The position numbers were made by a program, and so were the translations under genes. 64,000 nt of DNA, from positions 1-64,000 of the forward strand of contig NZ_BAWO01000029.1 in the NCBI RefSeq assembly GCF_000632715.1, given 5' to 3'. Every line of letters begins with the position of its first letter. The first letter of the stretch is position 1. Under the pieces are notes generated by a model. The model saw only the letters and a program-made list of their open reading frames with translations. It ran no database searches and was not told the DNA's origin. Of this stretch, positions 42,600 through 51,671 are shown piece after piece. The stretch is from Parageobacillus caldoxylosilyticus NBRC 107762. GTDB lineage: Bacteria; Bacillota; Bacilli; Bacillales; Anoxybacillaceae.

Positions 42600-43286
42600 A
42601 TGCCCAAAATCTTTATCGATCCGGGGCATGGCGGCAAAGATACAGGCGCGGTTGGAAACGGGCTGCAAGAGAAAGATATTACGTTATCCATTGCATTGGA
42701 GATGCAACGCATATTGCAAGACGAATATGAAAACGTTTCTGTGCAGTTAAGCCGTAAGAGCGATACGGCTGTACCATTAAGTCAGCGGGCGGCAAAAGCG
42801 AACCGCTGGGGTGCCGACGTTTATCTAGCCATTCACGTAAATGCTGGGGGAGGAACGGGGTATGAGGATTATATTTATGAAGGACTTTCCGATCATTCCA
42901 AAACAGCGCGGATTCGCGATATCATTCACGAAGAAGTGGTACGGGCGACAGGATTCCGCGACCGCGGGAAAAAGAAAGCAAACTTTTACGTGCTAAGAGA
43001 AACGGCCATGCCAGCGGTGCTTACGGAAAACGGATTTGTCGATCGAGAGGAAGACGCGGAAAAGTTGAAAGATCCTGCTTTTCTGCAAACGATCGCAAGA
43101 GGGCATGTGAATGGGTTAGCGAAAGCATTCCACTTAACAAAAAAGTCAGATGCGAACGATTTGATTCGTGTCATTGTCGATGGGAAACAAATCGGTGTCT
43201 ATGAAGACAAGGAAAATGTATTGAAACAAGTAGAATACTATTTAGAAAAGGCTAATAAAATCGAGATGGAACGAGTGAAAAGATGA
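42600..43286 (+). CDS. cwlC: N-acetylmuramoyl-L-alanine amidase, CwlC-like
   Basis: 228 residues. Amidase_3 domain from residue 3 (KIFIDPGHGGKDTGA) with zinc ligands H9, E24 (LQEKD) and H78 (AIHVNAGGG), and catalytic E in LTENGF (about 140). No signal peptide, as in CwlC, which acts during mother-cell lysis in sporulation. A short SPOR-like C-terminal piece (DLIRVIVDGKQIGVYEDKEN) replaces the two repeats of B. subtilis CwlC. GAGGTGAAAAC precedes ATG. Confidence 0.9.
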   Translation: MPKIFIDPGHGGKDTGAVGNGLQEKDITLSIALEMQRILQDEYENVSVQLSRKSDTAVPLSQRAAKANRWGADVYLAIHVNAGGGTGYEDYIYEGLSDHSKTARIRDIIHEEVVRATGFRDRGKKKANFYVLRETAMPAVLTENGFVDREEDAEKLKDPAFLQTIARGHVNGLAKAFHLTKKSDANDLIRVIVDGKQIGVYEDKENVLKQVEYYLEKANKIEMERVKR

Positions 43287-43298
43287 GTTTGTATAGCA

Positions 43299-43336
43299 AA
43301 GCCTATCGCACTTTGTGAAGTGCGATAGGCTTTTTT
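43299..43336 (+). terminator. Amidase gene terminator
   Basis: AAGCCTATCGCACTT pairs with AAGTGCGATAGGCTT around TGTG (ends by T6). Confidence 0.88.
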
Positions 43337-43422
43337 GATTGGTTTGTCTCAAGATACAAGCCGTTGCCAATCCCCTCCTTTTTCATAGAGTATATCAAGG
43401 TTTCACTAGAGGAGGAGATCGA

Positions 43423-44748
43423 ATGTACGGATATTCTATTGTTCAGCTAGCGCGTAATTACGCACATAAATTAGACCGTCCTTTGCGTCATTTTATGGTA
43501 AGTATGTATAAGCCTTTTATATATACTCCGTGTATTATTCATAAACATCTAGAAAGATGGATGAAAAAGACGAAAAAAATTCCAGTCATCATTCATTTTC
43601 ATGATGAGGATGGTATTTTCGCTCTCAAGGAAATCGAAAAACAACATTTTCGCATGAAAATTCATCATCAATTCCGTTATATCCCTTCGTGCAGTGCCGA
43701 GGTGACTCCGCAAGCGTTAGAGCAAATTTTACAGCGCTCCGATGTGAAAAAAATATACTTAAACCGAAAAGTAAGCGCGCTATTGAATAATGCTGTTCCA
43801 TCAGCGAATGCGAAACATGTGACAGTGAACGGGACAACGTTAAGCGGAAAAGGGGTAACGATTGCGATTGTTGACACAGGAATTTATCCGCATCCGGACT
43901 TGGAAGGACGGATTGTTGAGTTTGTCGATTTTGTTAATGGGCGTACTGCCCCGTATGATGATAATGGACATGGAACCCATTGCGCCGGCGATGCGGCGGG
44001 AAACGGCCGCATGTCTTCCGGATTGTATGCGGGGCCGGCATATGAGGCAAATGTGGTAGGAGTAAAAGTGCTGAACAAGGCAGGAGCTGGCACCCTTGAT
44101 ACAATCATTCGCGGAATTGAATGGTGCATCCAATATAATGAAACGAATCCAAACAACAAGATTGATATTATTTCACTGTCACTAGGCGGCGAACCGCAGC
44201 CGTTTCCTGCCGAAAATGACGATCCGCTTGTGCAGGTGGTGGAAAAGGCATGGGATCATGGCATTGTCGTCTGTGCTGCAGCTGGAAATGCGGGGCCGGA
44301 ATATAGAACGATTTCTAGTCCAGGAATCAGCGATAAAATTATTACCGTCGGAGCCCTCGATGACCTTGATACGGCCGAGACAAGGGCGGATGATAAAGTT
44401 GCCGATTTCTCCAGCCGAGGGCCTACCAATTACGGGGTGACAAAGCCTGATATTGTCGTGCCGGGAGTCAATATCATTTCGCTGCGCGCGCCGAGATCCA
44501 CGTTGGACAAATATCAGAAACAAAGTCGCATCGACCAATATTATACGAGCATGTCAGGAACATCCATGGCGACACCGATTTGCGCGGGCATTGTTGCTTT
44601 AATGCTGCAGCATAAACCAAATGCCACGCCAGATGAAATTAAACAGGCCCTAAAAGAAGGTACTGATCTATGGAAAGGGCTTGACCCTAATGTATATGGA
44701 GCGGGGTATGTCAACGCCAAAAAAGCAATTGAATTACTAAAAGCATAA
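43423..44748 (+). CDS. aprX: Subtilisin-like serine protease AprX
   Basis: 441 residues, close in length to B. subtilis AprX (442). The catalytic triad is D151 (IVDTGIYPHPDL), H183 (NGHGTHCAGD) and S381 (SGTSMATP). The first 120 residues are an intracellular-type N-terminal region; no signal peptide. ATG 43423 follows AGAGGAGGAG; an open frame back to 43339 lacks a ribosome-binding site. Intracellular protease expressed late in growth in the family. Confidence 0.94.
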   Translation: MYGYSIVQLARNYAHKLDRPLRHFMVSMYKPFIYTPCIIHKHLERWMKKTKKIPVIIHFHDEDGIFALKEIEKQHFRMKIHHQFRYIPSCSAEVTPQALEQILQRSDVKKIYLNRKVSALLNNAVPSANAKHVTVNGTTLSGKGVTIAIVDTGIYPHPDLEGRIVEFVDFVNGRTAPYDDNGHGTHCAGDAAGNGRMSSGLYAGPAYEANVVGVKVLNKAGAGTLDTIIRGIEWCIQYNETNPNNKIDIISLSLGGEPQPFPAENDDPLVQVVEKAWDHGIVVCAAAGNAGPEYRTISSPGISDKIITVGALDDLDTAETRADDKVADFSSRGPTNYGVTKPDIVVPGVNIISLRAPRSTLDKYQKQSRIDQYYTSMSGTSMATPICAGIVALMLQHKPNATPDEIKQALKEGTDLWKGLDPNVYGAGYVNAKKAIELLKA

Positions 44749-44789
44749 AAAAGAAGAGGAAAGCGTTATTCGCCGCTTCCCTCTTCTTT
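44749..44789. terminator. Bidirectional terminator aprX / ltaS
   Basis: AAAGAAGAGGAAAGCG (44749-44764) pairs with CGCTTCCCTCTTCTTT (44774-44789) with one mismatch; A-rich on the left and T-rich on the right. The ltaS stop codon at 44766 lies in the loop, so ltaS mRNA ends within a few bases of its stop codon. Confidence 0.82.
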
Positions 44790-46733
44790 ATCTTTGCGAT
44801 TATTGTTGTAATTGTATTTGGACGGATCGACCGGCTTAAATCCTTTCGGAGTATAGAACCGCAACAAATCACCGTATACGACTTTATCGGAAAGGTCCAG
44901 TTTCGTACGGGCAATTTGTTCCATTCGTTTAATTTCTGGAGTTTCTTTCAACGGTTCGCCCGTCTTCGAATCATAATATTTTCCGTTTACCGCCGTTACG
45001 GTCGGAGTGACGAAGTTGCCGTTGCGGAACGGCACGATTTCCTGATGTTCCGGCGACAACAGGTCTGTACCGAAATGGACATAATTTTTTGTATCAATGC
45101 CTAACAGGTGAAGAACTGTCGGCAATAAGTCAATTTGTCCGCCGTATTTATGAATAACGCCGCCTTTGACGCCAGGAATATGGATAAACAAAGGAACTCG
45201 TTGTAATTGCGCGTATTCAAACGGCGTAATTTCTTTTCCTAGTAGTTGTGACATTGCTTTATTATGATTTTCGGAAATTCCATAATGGTCACCATATAAA
45301 ATGATGACGGAACGGTCGTATAAGCCGGATTTTTTCAGATAATCAAAGAACTCTTTTACCGCTTCGTCCAAATAACGGGCGGTTTGGAAATAACGGTCTA
45401 CCGAGCCATCGCCTGTATCCGCCGGTTTGATCGTTGCGTCTTCCTCGCTAATTGGATAAGGAAAATGGTTTGATAGCGTGATAAATTTGACATAAAACGG
45501 TTCTTTCAACGATTCCAACAATGGAATCGATTCTTTAAAGAACGGTTTGTCCTTTAATCCATAGTTAAGCACATCGTGGTCATTCATATCATAGTAGCTT
45601 GCATCAAAGAAATGATCGAACCCGAACGATTTATAAATTTCATCACGGTTCCAGAACGTTTTATAGTTACCATGGAACACCGCCGACGTATATCCATACT
45701 GGCGGAGAATTGCCGGTGCTGCTTGATACGTGTTTTGTCCTTTGGTTGTAAACACAGCTCCTTGTGGCAAGCCGAACAGCGAGTTTTCTAACATGAACTC
45801 TGCATCCGATGTTTTCCCTTGACCGGTTTGATGGAAGAAGTTATCAAAGTAAAAGGTGTTCGGATCACGCACAAGCGAATTTAAAAATGGAGTTACTTCT
45901 TGGCCATGCAATTTATAGTTAATCAAAAAGTTTTGGAACGATTCTAAATGAATGTAAATTACATTCATTCCTTTTGCGACACCGAAATACTTCGGATTTG
46001 GTTTCGCATATGTTGCTTGTACATGGTTTAAAACCGTTGTAATATCGCTTTTATTCGCAAACGCGCGCTGTGTCGAAGATTTCATGCTTTGCACAGCGTC
46101 ATAAATTAAGTAGTTGTAGACCCCTAAATATTTCACGATGTAGTTTCGGTCAAACGTTCTTGTCAGCAGTTGCGGGCGGTCCACTTCAGCCAGCGCAAGG
46201 TTCGCGGTAAAAATGAGGACAGCAGTCGCGAACACAATGCTTTTTTTGTAGCGTCCGACCTGCACTGCTGGCAGGGAGAAACGTTTCGAAGCGACAATCG
46301 CTATTAAAATAATCGTATCTAAAAAATAGAAAATATCGTACCACTTGAGCAATTCCCAAATACTTCCGCCAAGATCGCCAAAGTTTTTCGTCTGCGTGAG
46401 CGTTGGAAATGTAATAAAGTCGCTAAAGAAACGGTAGTATACAATATTGGCGTATAAAATAAACGATAAGATGAAATTAATAATAATGAGCCATGTATAC
46501 GCTCGTTTTCCTTTCGCCAATAACGCTAATCCTAAAAAGAAAACAGCAGAGCTGATCGGGTTAATAAACAGCAGAAACTCCTGCATGGAATTGCTGATGC
46601 CCAGATTAAATTCAGCTAGATAAGCTACATACGTTTTCATCCAAAACAAAAATACAGCAAAAATAAAAAAAACAATATATTGGTTAGGGAGAGAACGGTA
46701 TTTGTTTAACAGTTTTGCACCAATCCTCTTCAC
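44766..46733 (-). CDS. ltaS: Lipoteichoic acid synthase
   Basis: 655 residues. Five N-terminal membrane helices (to about 190) carry an outside sulfatase-type domain that polymerises glycerol phosphate from phosphatidylglycerol. The nucleophile is T308 in QGKTSDAEFM. Metal-binding segments are IHLESFQ (about 260-270), SNHFPY and GDHYGISENHN. Start is taken at GTG 46733, with GGAGGCGAAG upstream; a longer frame from 46841 contains no suitable site. Paralogues of the family differ in stress role; this one matches LtaS/YfnI in length. Confidence 0.93.
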   Translation of the reverse strand: MKRIGAKLLNKYRSLPNQYIVFFIFAVFLFWMKTYVAYLAEFNLGISNSMQEFLLFINPISSAVFFLGLALLAKGKRAYTWLIIINFILSFILYANIVYYRFFSDFITFPTLTQTKNFGDLGGSIWELLKWYDIFYFLDTIILIAIVASKRFSLPAVQVGRYKKSIVFATAVLIFTANLALAEVDRPQLLTRTFDRNYIVKYLGVYNYLIYDAVQSMKSSTQRAFANKSDITTVLNHVQATYAKPNPKYFGVAKGMNVIYIHLESFQNFLINYKLHGQEVTPFLNSLVRDPNTFYFDNFFHQTGQGKTSDAEFMLENSLFGLPQGAVFTTKGQNTYQAAPAILRQYGYTSAVFHGNYKTFWNRDEIYKSFGFDHFFDASYYDMNDHDVLNYGLKDKPFFKESIPLLESLKEPFYVKFITLSNHFPYPISEEDATIKPADTGDGSVDRYFQTARYLDEAVKEFFDYLKKSGLYDRSVIILYGDHYGISENHNKAMSQLLGKEITPFEYAQLQRVPLFIHIPGVKGGVIHKYGGQIDLLPTVLHLLGIDTKNYVHFGTDLLSPEHQEIVPFRNGNFVTPTVTAVNGKYYDSKTGEPLKETPEIKRMEQIARTKLDLSDKVVYGDLLRFYTPKGFKPVDPSKYNYNNNRKDKEEGSGE

Positions 46734-47220
46734 GTTCTCTTCGCCTCCTTGTTTATTATTTGAACGCCTAGTGCAATGGATAGCACATATACATATATGA
46801 ACAACAGCTGCACAAAGTGCTGCGTGCAGCATGCGAGGCATTCTGTCATTATTTTACGTTGAAAAATCTCCACGTCAAGTAGCATAATACCTATTTTATA
46901 TAAAGTCAATGGAATGTTTTTATTCTATTTCCACTTTATTTTCGCTTTCCTCGCTGTCTGTCCCCCCTTTCTCTGCCATTTGCCAAGCGTTTCTTTCTGT
47001 TTTATATAGACGAAAGTGGAAAGGAAATGGTTTCACGTTTATGGAAAAAATTCTGTCCAATTGAACGGCCATGCCCTCTAACCATTTTATTAAGCGAGTG
47101 ACGCATTATGATAAAAAATAATTGGATGTACCGGATTTTGCTGTTTCTTGGTATATTTTTCTATGCATAACCTGTAACTATGTAGAAATTAGAATGAAGA
47201 AAAGAGGAAGGGATACTAGG
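46734..47220. other. Divergent ltaS / ktrB intergenic
   Basis: No gene. It must hold both promoters. AT-rich patches (TTTATATAAA at 46896) face ltaS. I cannot assign -35 and -10 boxes with confidence. Confidence 0.4.
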
Positions 47221-48561
47221 ATGACCACGGCACGGAAATATTATTTAGACCCACCGAAAGTATTGGTGACTGGATTTGCCGTGATTATTTTCATCGGTGC
47301 TATGTTGTTAATGCTTCCAGTGGCGACGAATGATGGAAAAGGATTGTCTTTTTTAGATGCGTTATTTACGGCAACATCGGCTACATGTGTAACGGGATTA
47401 GTGGTTGTTGATACGGGAACGACGTTTACCCTATTTGGGCAGCTTGTTATTTTAGCGCTTATTCAAGTAGGCGGACTTGGATTTATGACATTTGCAACGA
47501 TGTTTGCCTTTCTGCTTGGAAAGCGGATTTCGTTGCAAGAACGGTTATTGCTTCGAGAAGCGATGAATAATTTAACACTCGAGGGAATCGTCCGTTTAGT
47601 GAAGAGGGTATTAATTTTTACGGTAATAATTGAAGGGATCGGCGGCCTTGTATTGGCCATTCGTTTTGCATTTGATATGCCGCCGCTAAAGGCTTTCTAT
47701 TTTGGGATGTTTCATGCGATCTCCAATTTTAATAACGCAGGTTTTGATTTAATGGGAGATTTCCGAAGTCTAACAGGATATGTGGAAGATCCAGTTGTTA
47801 CGCTTGTTGTATGCGCCCTTATTATTTTAGGTGGCATTGGTTTTATCGTCATAAATGAGGTGTACGAATATCGGCAGACGCACCGCTTTTCCCTTCATAC
47901 AAAAGTCGTCGCCGTAACGAGCGGCCTCTTGTTAGCATTTGGCACGCTGCTCATTTTTTTGTTTGAGCTTCATAATCCAAAAACGCTCGGGCCATTATCT
48001 CCGCTTGGCAAGTTTTTGGCCTCCTTCTATCAGGCGGTAACACCAAGAACGGCTGGATCGAATACGTTGAATATTCCTGATTTAACGCAGCCGACATTGT
48101 TTTTGATTATATTTCTTATGTTTGTTGGCGCCTCTCCCGGTTCAACTGGCGGCGGCATCAAGACGACCACTTTTGCGACATTATTGGGAGCGGTTTGGTC
48201 GCAAATACGAGGAAAAGAGGATGTCGTCTTTTTTAAAAAGCGGATTATGTATGATACGATTTATAAATCGTTAACCGTAACGATCAGCGGTTTGTTTATC
48301 GTTATGTTTGTAACGATGCTGTTAACGATTACGGAAAAAGGAAAAGACTTTTTAATGATTTTATTTGAAGCAACGTCGGCATTTGGCACGGTAGGATTGT
48401 CTATGGGACTGACACCGGAGCTATCTCCATTCGGAAAGGTGTTAATTATATTTACGATGTTTGCGGGAAGAGTCGGGCCATTAACGATCGCTTACGCTGT
48501 AACATTGCATCGCAAGCCGGATCCGTTCCGCTATCCAAAAGGGAAAATTATGATTGGTTAA
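47221..48561 (+). CDS. Potassium uptake channel subunit, KtrB/KtrD-like
   Basis: 446 residues of the TrkH/KtrB superfamily: four M1-P-M2 repeats with filter segments TSATCVTGLVV (about 57-67), SNFNNAGFD, a third repeat near TPRTAGSNT, and TSAFGTVGLSM. GASPGSTGGGIKTTT lies in the third gate loop. No KtrA/KtrC gene adjoins, which is usual for KtrD. ATG 47221 follows AGAGGAAGGG by 8 nt. Its neighbour kimA is another K+ importer under a c-di-AMP riboswitch, so both help control cell potassium. Confidence 0.92.
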   Translation: MTTARKYYLDPPKVLVTGFAVIIFIGAMLLMLPVATNDGKGLSFLDALFTATSATCVTGLVVVDTGTTFTLFGQLVILALIQVGGLGFMTFATMFAFLLGKRISLQERLLLREAMNNLTLEGIVRLVKRVLIFTVIIEGIGGLVLAIRFAFDMPPLKAFYFGMFHAISNFNNAGFDLMGDFRSLTGYVEDPVVTLVVCALIILGGIGFIVINEVYEYRQTHRFSLHTKVVAVTSGLLLAFGTLLIFLFELHNPKTLGPLSPLGKFLASFYQAVTPRTAGSNTLNIPDLTQPTLFLIIFLMFVGASPGSTGGGIKTTTFATLLGAVWSQIRGKEDVVFFKKRIMYDTIYKSLTVTISGLFIVMFVTMLLTITEKGKDFLMILFEATSAFGTVGLSMGLTPELSPFGKVLIIFTMFAGRVGPLTIAYAVTLHRKPDPFRYPKGKIMIG

Positions 48562-48699
48562 GCAAGAATGCAAAAATAAGCAAAAGTGTGAGAAAGAAAG
48601 AAAAAGAAAAGATAAAATGAGCCAAATCGTGTTCACTTCCTTCCTTTTGCTCCTTTACAGGGAAACAAGAAGCGAGTAATATAGCTGCTATGATGCAAC

Positions 48700-48868
48700 A
48701 CTATATAGGGAAATCGCTGAATCCTTAATGGAGCGGGGGACCCAATGTTGTAACGTCCGTTACTTGGGGTGAATCCTGAAAAGGAAGGGCTATCTCTCCA
48801 TGCCCTAACCCGACAGCTAACCTCGTAAGCGTTCTGGGGAGGGATGTAAAGGGAAATGTTCGCCTAAT
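48700..48868 (+). ncRNA. ydaO-type c-di-AMP riboswitch
   Basis: The conserved core is plain: CGCTGAATCCT (48716-48726), GGAGCGGGGGACCCA (48730-48744), CTTGGGGTGAATCC, GGGCTATCTCTCCATGCCC and CAGCTAACCTCGTAAGCG. This aptamer binds two c-di-AMP and turns off K+ importer or wall genes. It is directly followed by a terminator and kimA. The upstream boundary is approximate. Confidence 0.94.
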
Positions 48869-48870
48869 CT

Positions 48871-48903
48871 AACCGTTGAGTACATCCTCAACGGTTTTTT
48901 TCT
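48871..48903 (+). terminator. Riboswitch expression-platform terminator
   Basis: AACCGTTGAG (48871-48880) pairs with CTCAACGGTT (48887-48896), followed by T5-7. GATGTA before it and TACATC in its loop are complementary and may take part in switching. Confidence 0.88.
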
Positions 48904-48959
48904 TTTTGAATGATGATGGATGAAAAAGGAAAGCTAATACGTAAGGGGGAGATAGAACG

Positions 48960-50795
48960 ATGGCTTCTTTGAAACGATGGCTAATTGGTTCGCCGATGGA
49001 AACAAAACGGCTAAAACACGAAAAGTTGCCAAAATGGAAGGCTTTAGCCGTGTTTTCATCCGATGCGCTTTCATCGGTTGCGTACGCGACGGAAGAGATT
49101 TTATTAGTATTAATGTTGTTAGGAACGAGCGTGTTTTTTTATTCGCTGCCGATTGCAGTTGCCATTTTAGTGCTGCTGCTGCTTGTGACGTTATCCTATC
49201 GCCAAATTATTTACGCATTTCCGTCCGGAGGCGGAGCTTACGTAGTTGCTAGAGATCATTTAGGAACGGCGACCAGCCTCGTTGCCGGCGCGGCATTAAT
49301 GATTGATTATATTCTTACTGTAGCGGTCAGCATTAGCTCAGGCGTGGCGGCGTTAACGTCGGCGTTTCCAAGCTTGCTGCCGTGGAAAGTACAAATCGGA
49401 GTAGCGCTCGTATTGCTGCTGATGATTTTAAACTTGCGTGGAATTACCGAGTCGGCCACAGTGTTTGCGTACCCAACGTACTTGTTTATTATTTCCGTGT
49501 TAGTGCTTATTGCTGTAGGGGGATGGCAGCTGTGGCATGAAGGATGGCATGGGTTTAATTACAAAGAGCATGCTTCTGCTGCACATTTTTTTGCTTCAGG
49601 TTATAGTGTGTTTATTTTATTAAGAGCATTTGCATCAGGATGTTCGGCGATGACAGGGATAGAAGCCATTAGCAACGGTGTCCCGGCATTTAGACCGAAT
49701 AGCTCAAAAAATGCAGCCATAACAATGGGCTGGATGTCCGTTTTATTAGGGACGATGTTTTTAGGAATTACCGTTTTAGCGGCAGGGTTTGGTGTGACGC
49801 CATTAGAACATAAGACGGTCATTTCCCAAATTGGCCATCATGTTTTCGGGAATAGTATATTCTTTTACCTATTTCAAATGATTACGATGCTTATTTTAGT
49901 ACTGGCCGCAAATACAAGCTTTGCCGGTTTTCCGCAGCTGGCTTCCATTATTGCCAACGATCGATTTTTGCCGAGAAGCTTGGCGGCGCGCGGCGACCGC
50001 CTTGTATTTTCGAACGGAATTATTCTGCTAAGTATTTTGGCCATCGTGCTGATTGTTACATTTCACGGTGAAACTCACTCACTGATCCCGCTGTATGCAG
50101 TCGGTGTGTTTCTTTCGTTCACGATCGGCCAAAGCGGAATGCTAAAGAAAATATGGAAAGATAAAGAAATGCGACGTGCGACCACGATTCTGACCATTGG
50201 GGCAGGAACGATTGTAACGGGGCTGGTCACCATTATTACAGTGGTGGCGAAATTTACGCAAGGCGCATGGCTGGTCATTGTCGCCATTCCATTATTAGTG
50301 TGGATGTTTTACCGCATTCACGATCATTATGAAAAATTGGGAGAGCAGCTAAAACTGGACGAACCGGAGTGGGCGCGTCGCGAAAAAATGTTAAAGCCGA
50401 AAGTGATTATTCCGATTTCAGGGGTAAGTAAAGTAGTCGCGCAATCAGTGCAGTACGCACGCAGCACCTCCAACGATATTACGGCGATCTCTGTAATTTT
50501 CTACGAGGAGGAGGAACAAAAGCTAAGAGAAAAATGGGAAAAATTTTATCCTGATATTCCATTGCAGGTGATCTATTCTCCTTATCGGACGATTCTGTCT
50601 CCAATATTAGACTATATTAACGAGGTGGAAAAACAAGCAAATGGTTCGCCGATTACGATTTTAATGCCGCAATTTATCGTAAAAAAATGGTGGCATACGC
50701 TTTTGCATAACCAAACGGCGATTATTTTGCGCTTTTTCTTGATTATGAAAAAGGACATTGTTATTGCGACATTACCGTATCATTTACGGGAATAA
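48960..50795 (+). CDS. kimA: High-affinity potassium importer KimA
   Basis: 611 residues of the APC superfamily with about 12 membrane helices to residue 460 and a C-terminal cytosolic domain (about 470-605) where KimA is inhibited by c-di-AMP. Start of helix 1 reads FSSDALSSVAYATEEILLVL. H+-coupled K+ uptake at low K+. Expression is controlled by the riboswitch before it, and CdaA in this same window makes the signal. AAGGGGGAGA lies 8 nt upstream. Confidence 0.94.
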   Translation: MASLKRWLIGSPMETKRLKHEKLPKWKALAVFSSDALSSVAYATEEILLVLMLLGTSVFFYSLPIAVAILVLLLLVTLSYRQIIYAFPSGGGAYVVARDHLGTATSLVAGAALMIDYILTVAVSISSGVAALTSAFPSLLPWKVQIGVALVLLLMILNLRGITESATVFAYPTYLFIISVLVLIAVGGWQLWHEGWHGFNYKEHASAAHFFASGYSVFILLRAFASGCSAMTGIEAISNGVPAFRPNSSKNAAITMGWMSVLLGTMFLGITVLAAGFGVTPLEHKTVISQIGHHVFGNSIFFYLFQMITMLILVLAANTSFAGFPQLASIIANDRFLPRSLAARGDRLVFSNGIILLSILAIVLIVTFHGETHSLIPLYAVGVFLSFTIGQSGMLKKIWKDKEMRRATTILTIGAGTIVTGLVTIITVVAKFTQGAWLVIVAIPLLVWMFYRIHDHYEKLGEQLKLDEPEWARREKMLKPKVIIPISGVSKVVAQSVQYARSTSNDITAISVIFYEEEEQKLREKWEKFYPDIPLQVIYSPYRTILSPILDYINEVEKQANGSPITILMPQFIVKKWWHTLLHNQTAIILRFFLIMKKDIVIATLPYHLRE

Positions 50796-50905
50796 TGTGT
50801 CGACAGAAGCAGAAATATTTCCTTGGAAATCGACATGTGTCGAATGGGCAAAAAAAGTTCCCCCTGTGTGAATCATTGCATATAGTAACGCAGGAGGAAC
50901 GAATA

Positions 50906-51565
50906 ATGTGGAAATATATATCAATGATCATGTTAGCCTTTGCCGTCAGTATGGACAGTTTAAGCGTTGGGGTGACATACGGAATTAGGAAAATTCAATT
51001 TCCGCTTCGCTCAAGGCTCGTCATCGCATGCATGTCCGGCGCGATGTTATTGTCATCCATGTATGTCGGCAGTGTTCTTTTGTTGTTTTTGCCGGTGCAG
51101 GCGGAGCGATGGCTGGCTTCCTCTATATTAATTGCCCTTGGCATTTGGGCGATTTATAATGTAGTTAAAAAAGAGGATAAGCACGAAAGGATTGAACCGT
51201 TGGTGGCGGCTCCGCCTCGCATTAAAGTATGGAGGTTTCAATTGGAGCGATTTGGCATCGTCGTTCAAGTGCTAAAACGCCCGACGCTAGGGGATTTGGA
51301 CCGTTCCGGAAGCATCAGTATGACAGAGGCGATATTGATTGGTTTCGCGCTGTCGATGGATGCGTTTGGTGCGGGAATCAGTGCCTCGTTTTTAGGGTAT
51401 TCGCCATTGCTGCTTGCCTTGCTTGTATGCACATTAAATATCATTTTTATTGGTTTAGGGTTAAAAGCTGGAAATCTGCTCTCCAAGACAAAGGCAGTGA
51501 AAAAGGCTACGGTCATCCCTGGAGCGATTTTAATCTGCCTCGGCATCACGAAAATATTTTTTTGA
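50906..51565 (+). CDS. ytaF: Sporulation membrane protein YtaF (MntP-like)
   Basis: 219 residues, six predicted helices in two homologous halves. Each half starts with the MntP/YtaF motif: FAVSMDSLSVGVTYG (about 10-24) and FALSMDAFGAGISAS (about 147-161), the DxxxxG type that lines the cation path in manganese exporters. A frame open from 50795 has no site; AGGAGGAAC precedes ATG 50906. Substrate not established for YtaF. Confidence 0.9.
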   Translation: MWKYISMIMLAFAVSMDSLSVGVTYGIRKIQFPLRSRLVIACMSGAMLLSSMYVGSVLLLFLPVQAERWLASSILIALGIWAIYNVVKKEDKHERIEPLVAAPPRIKVWRFQLERFGIVVQVLKRPTLGDLDRSGSISMTEAILIGFALSMDAFGAGISASFLGYSPLLLALLVCTLNIIFIGLGLKAGNLLSKTKAVKKATVIPGAILICLGITKIFF

Positions 51566-51595
51566 CCATCCTAAAAGCCGTTGCCTTTAGGATGG
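51566..51595 (+). terminator. Hairpin after ytaF
   Basis: CCATCCTAAA pairs with TTTAGGATGG directly after the stop codon. No T run, so termination may be partial. Confidence 0.5.
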
Positions 51596-51602
51596 ATTAT
51601 AT

Positions 51603-51629
51603 TGAATCTCTTTGGCCGTTATATTCGTA
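51603..51629 (+). promoter_or_regulatory. Possible sigma-W promoter of spo0M
   Basis: TGAATC (51603-51608), 17 bp, CGTA (51626-51629). Same spacing as the sigW promoter at 18713, with one -35 difference. spo0M is a known sigma-W target in B. subtilis. Confidence 0.55.
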
Positions 51630-51671
51630 ACTATTCATAGAAACAATATTTCTATGAGGAGAGATGAACAA

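Noticed and set aside
50796-50905. TGTCGA repeated three times between kimA and ytaF
   Set aside because: Irregular spacing and no dyad; probably chance.
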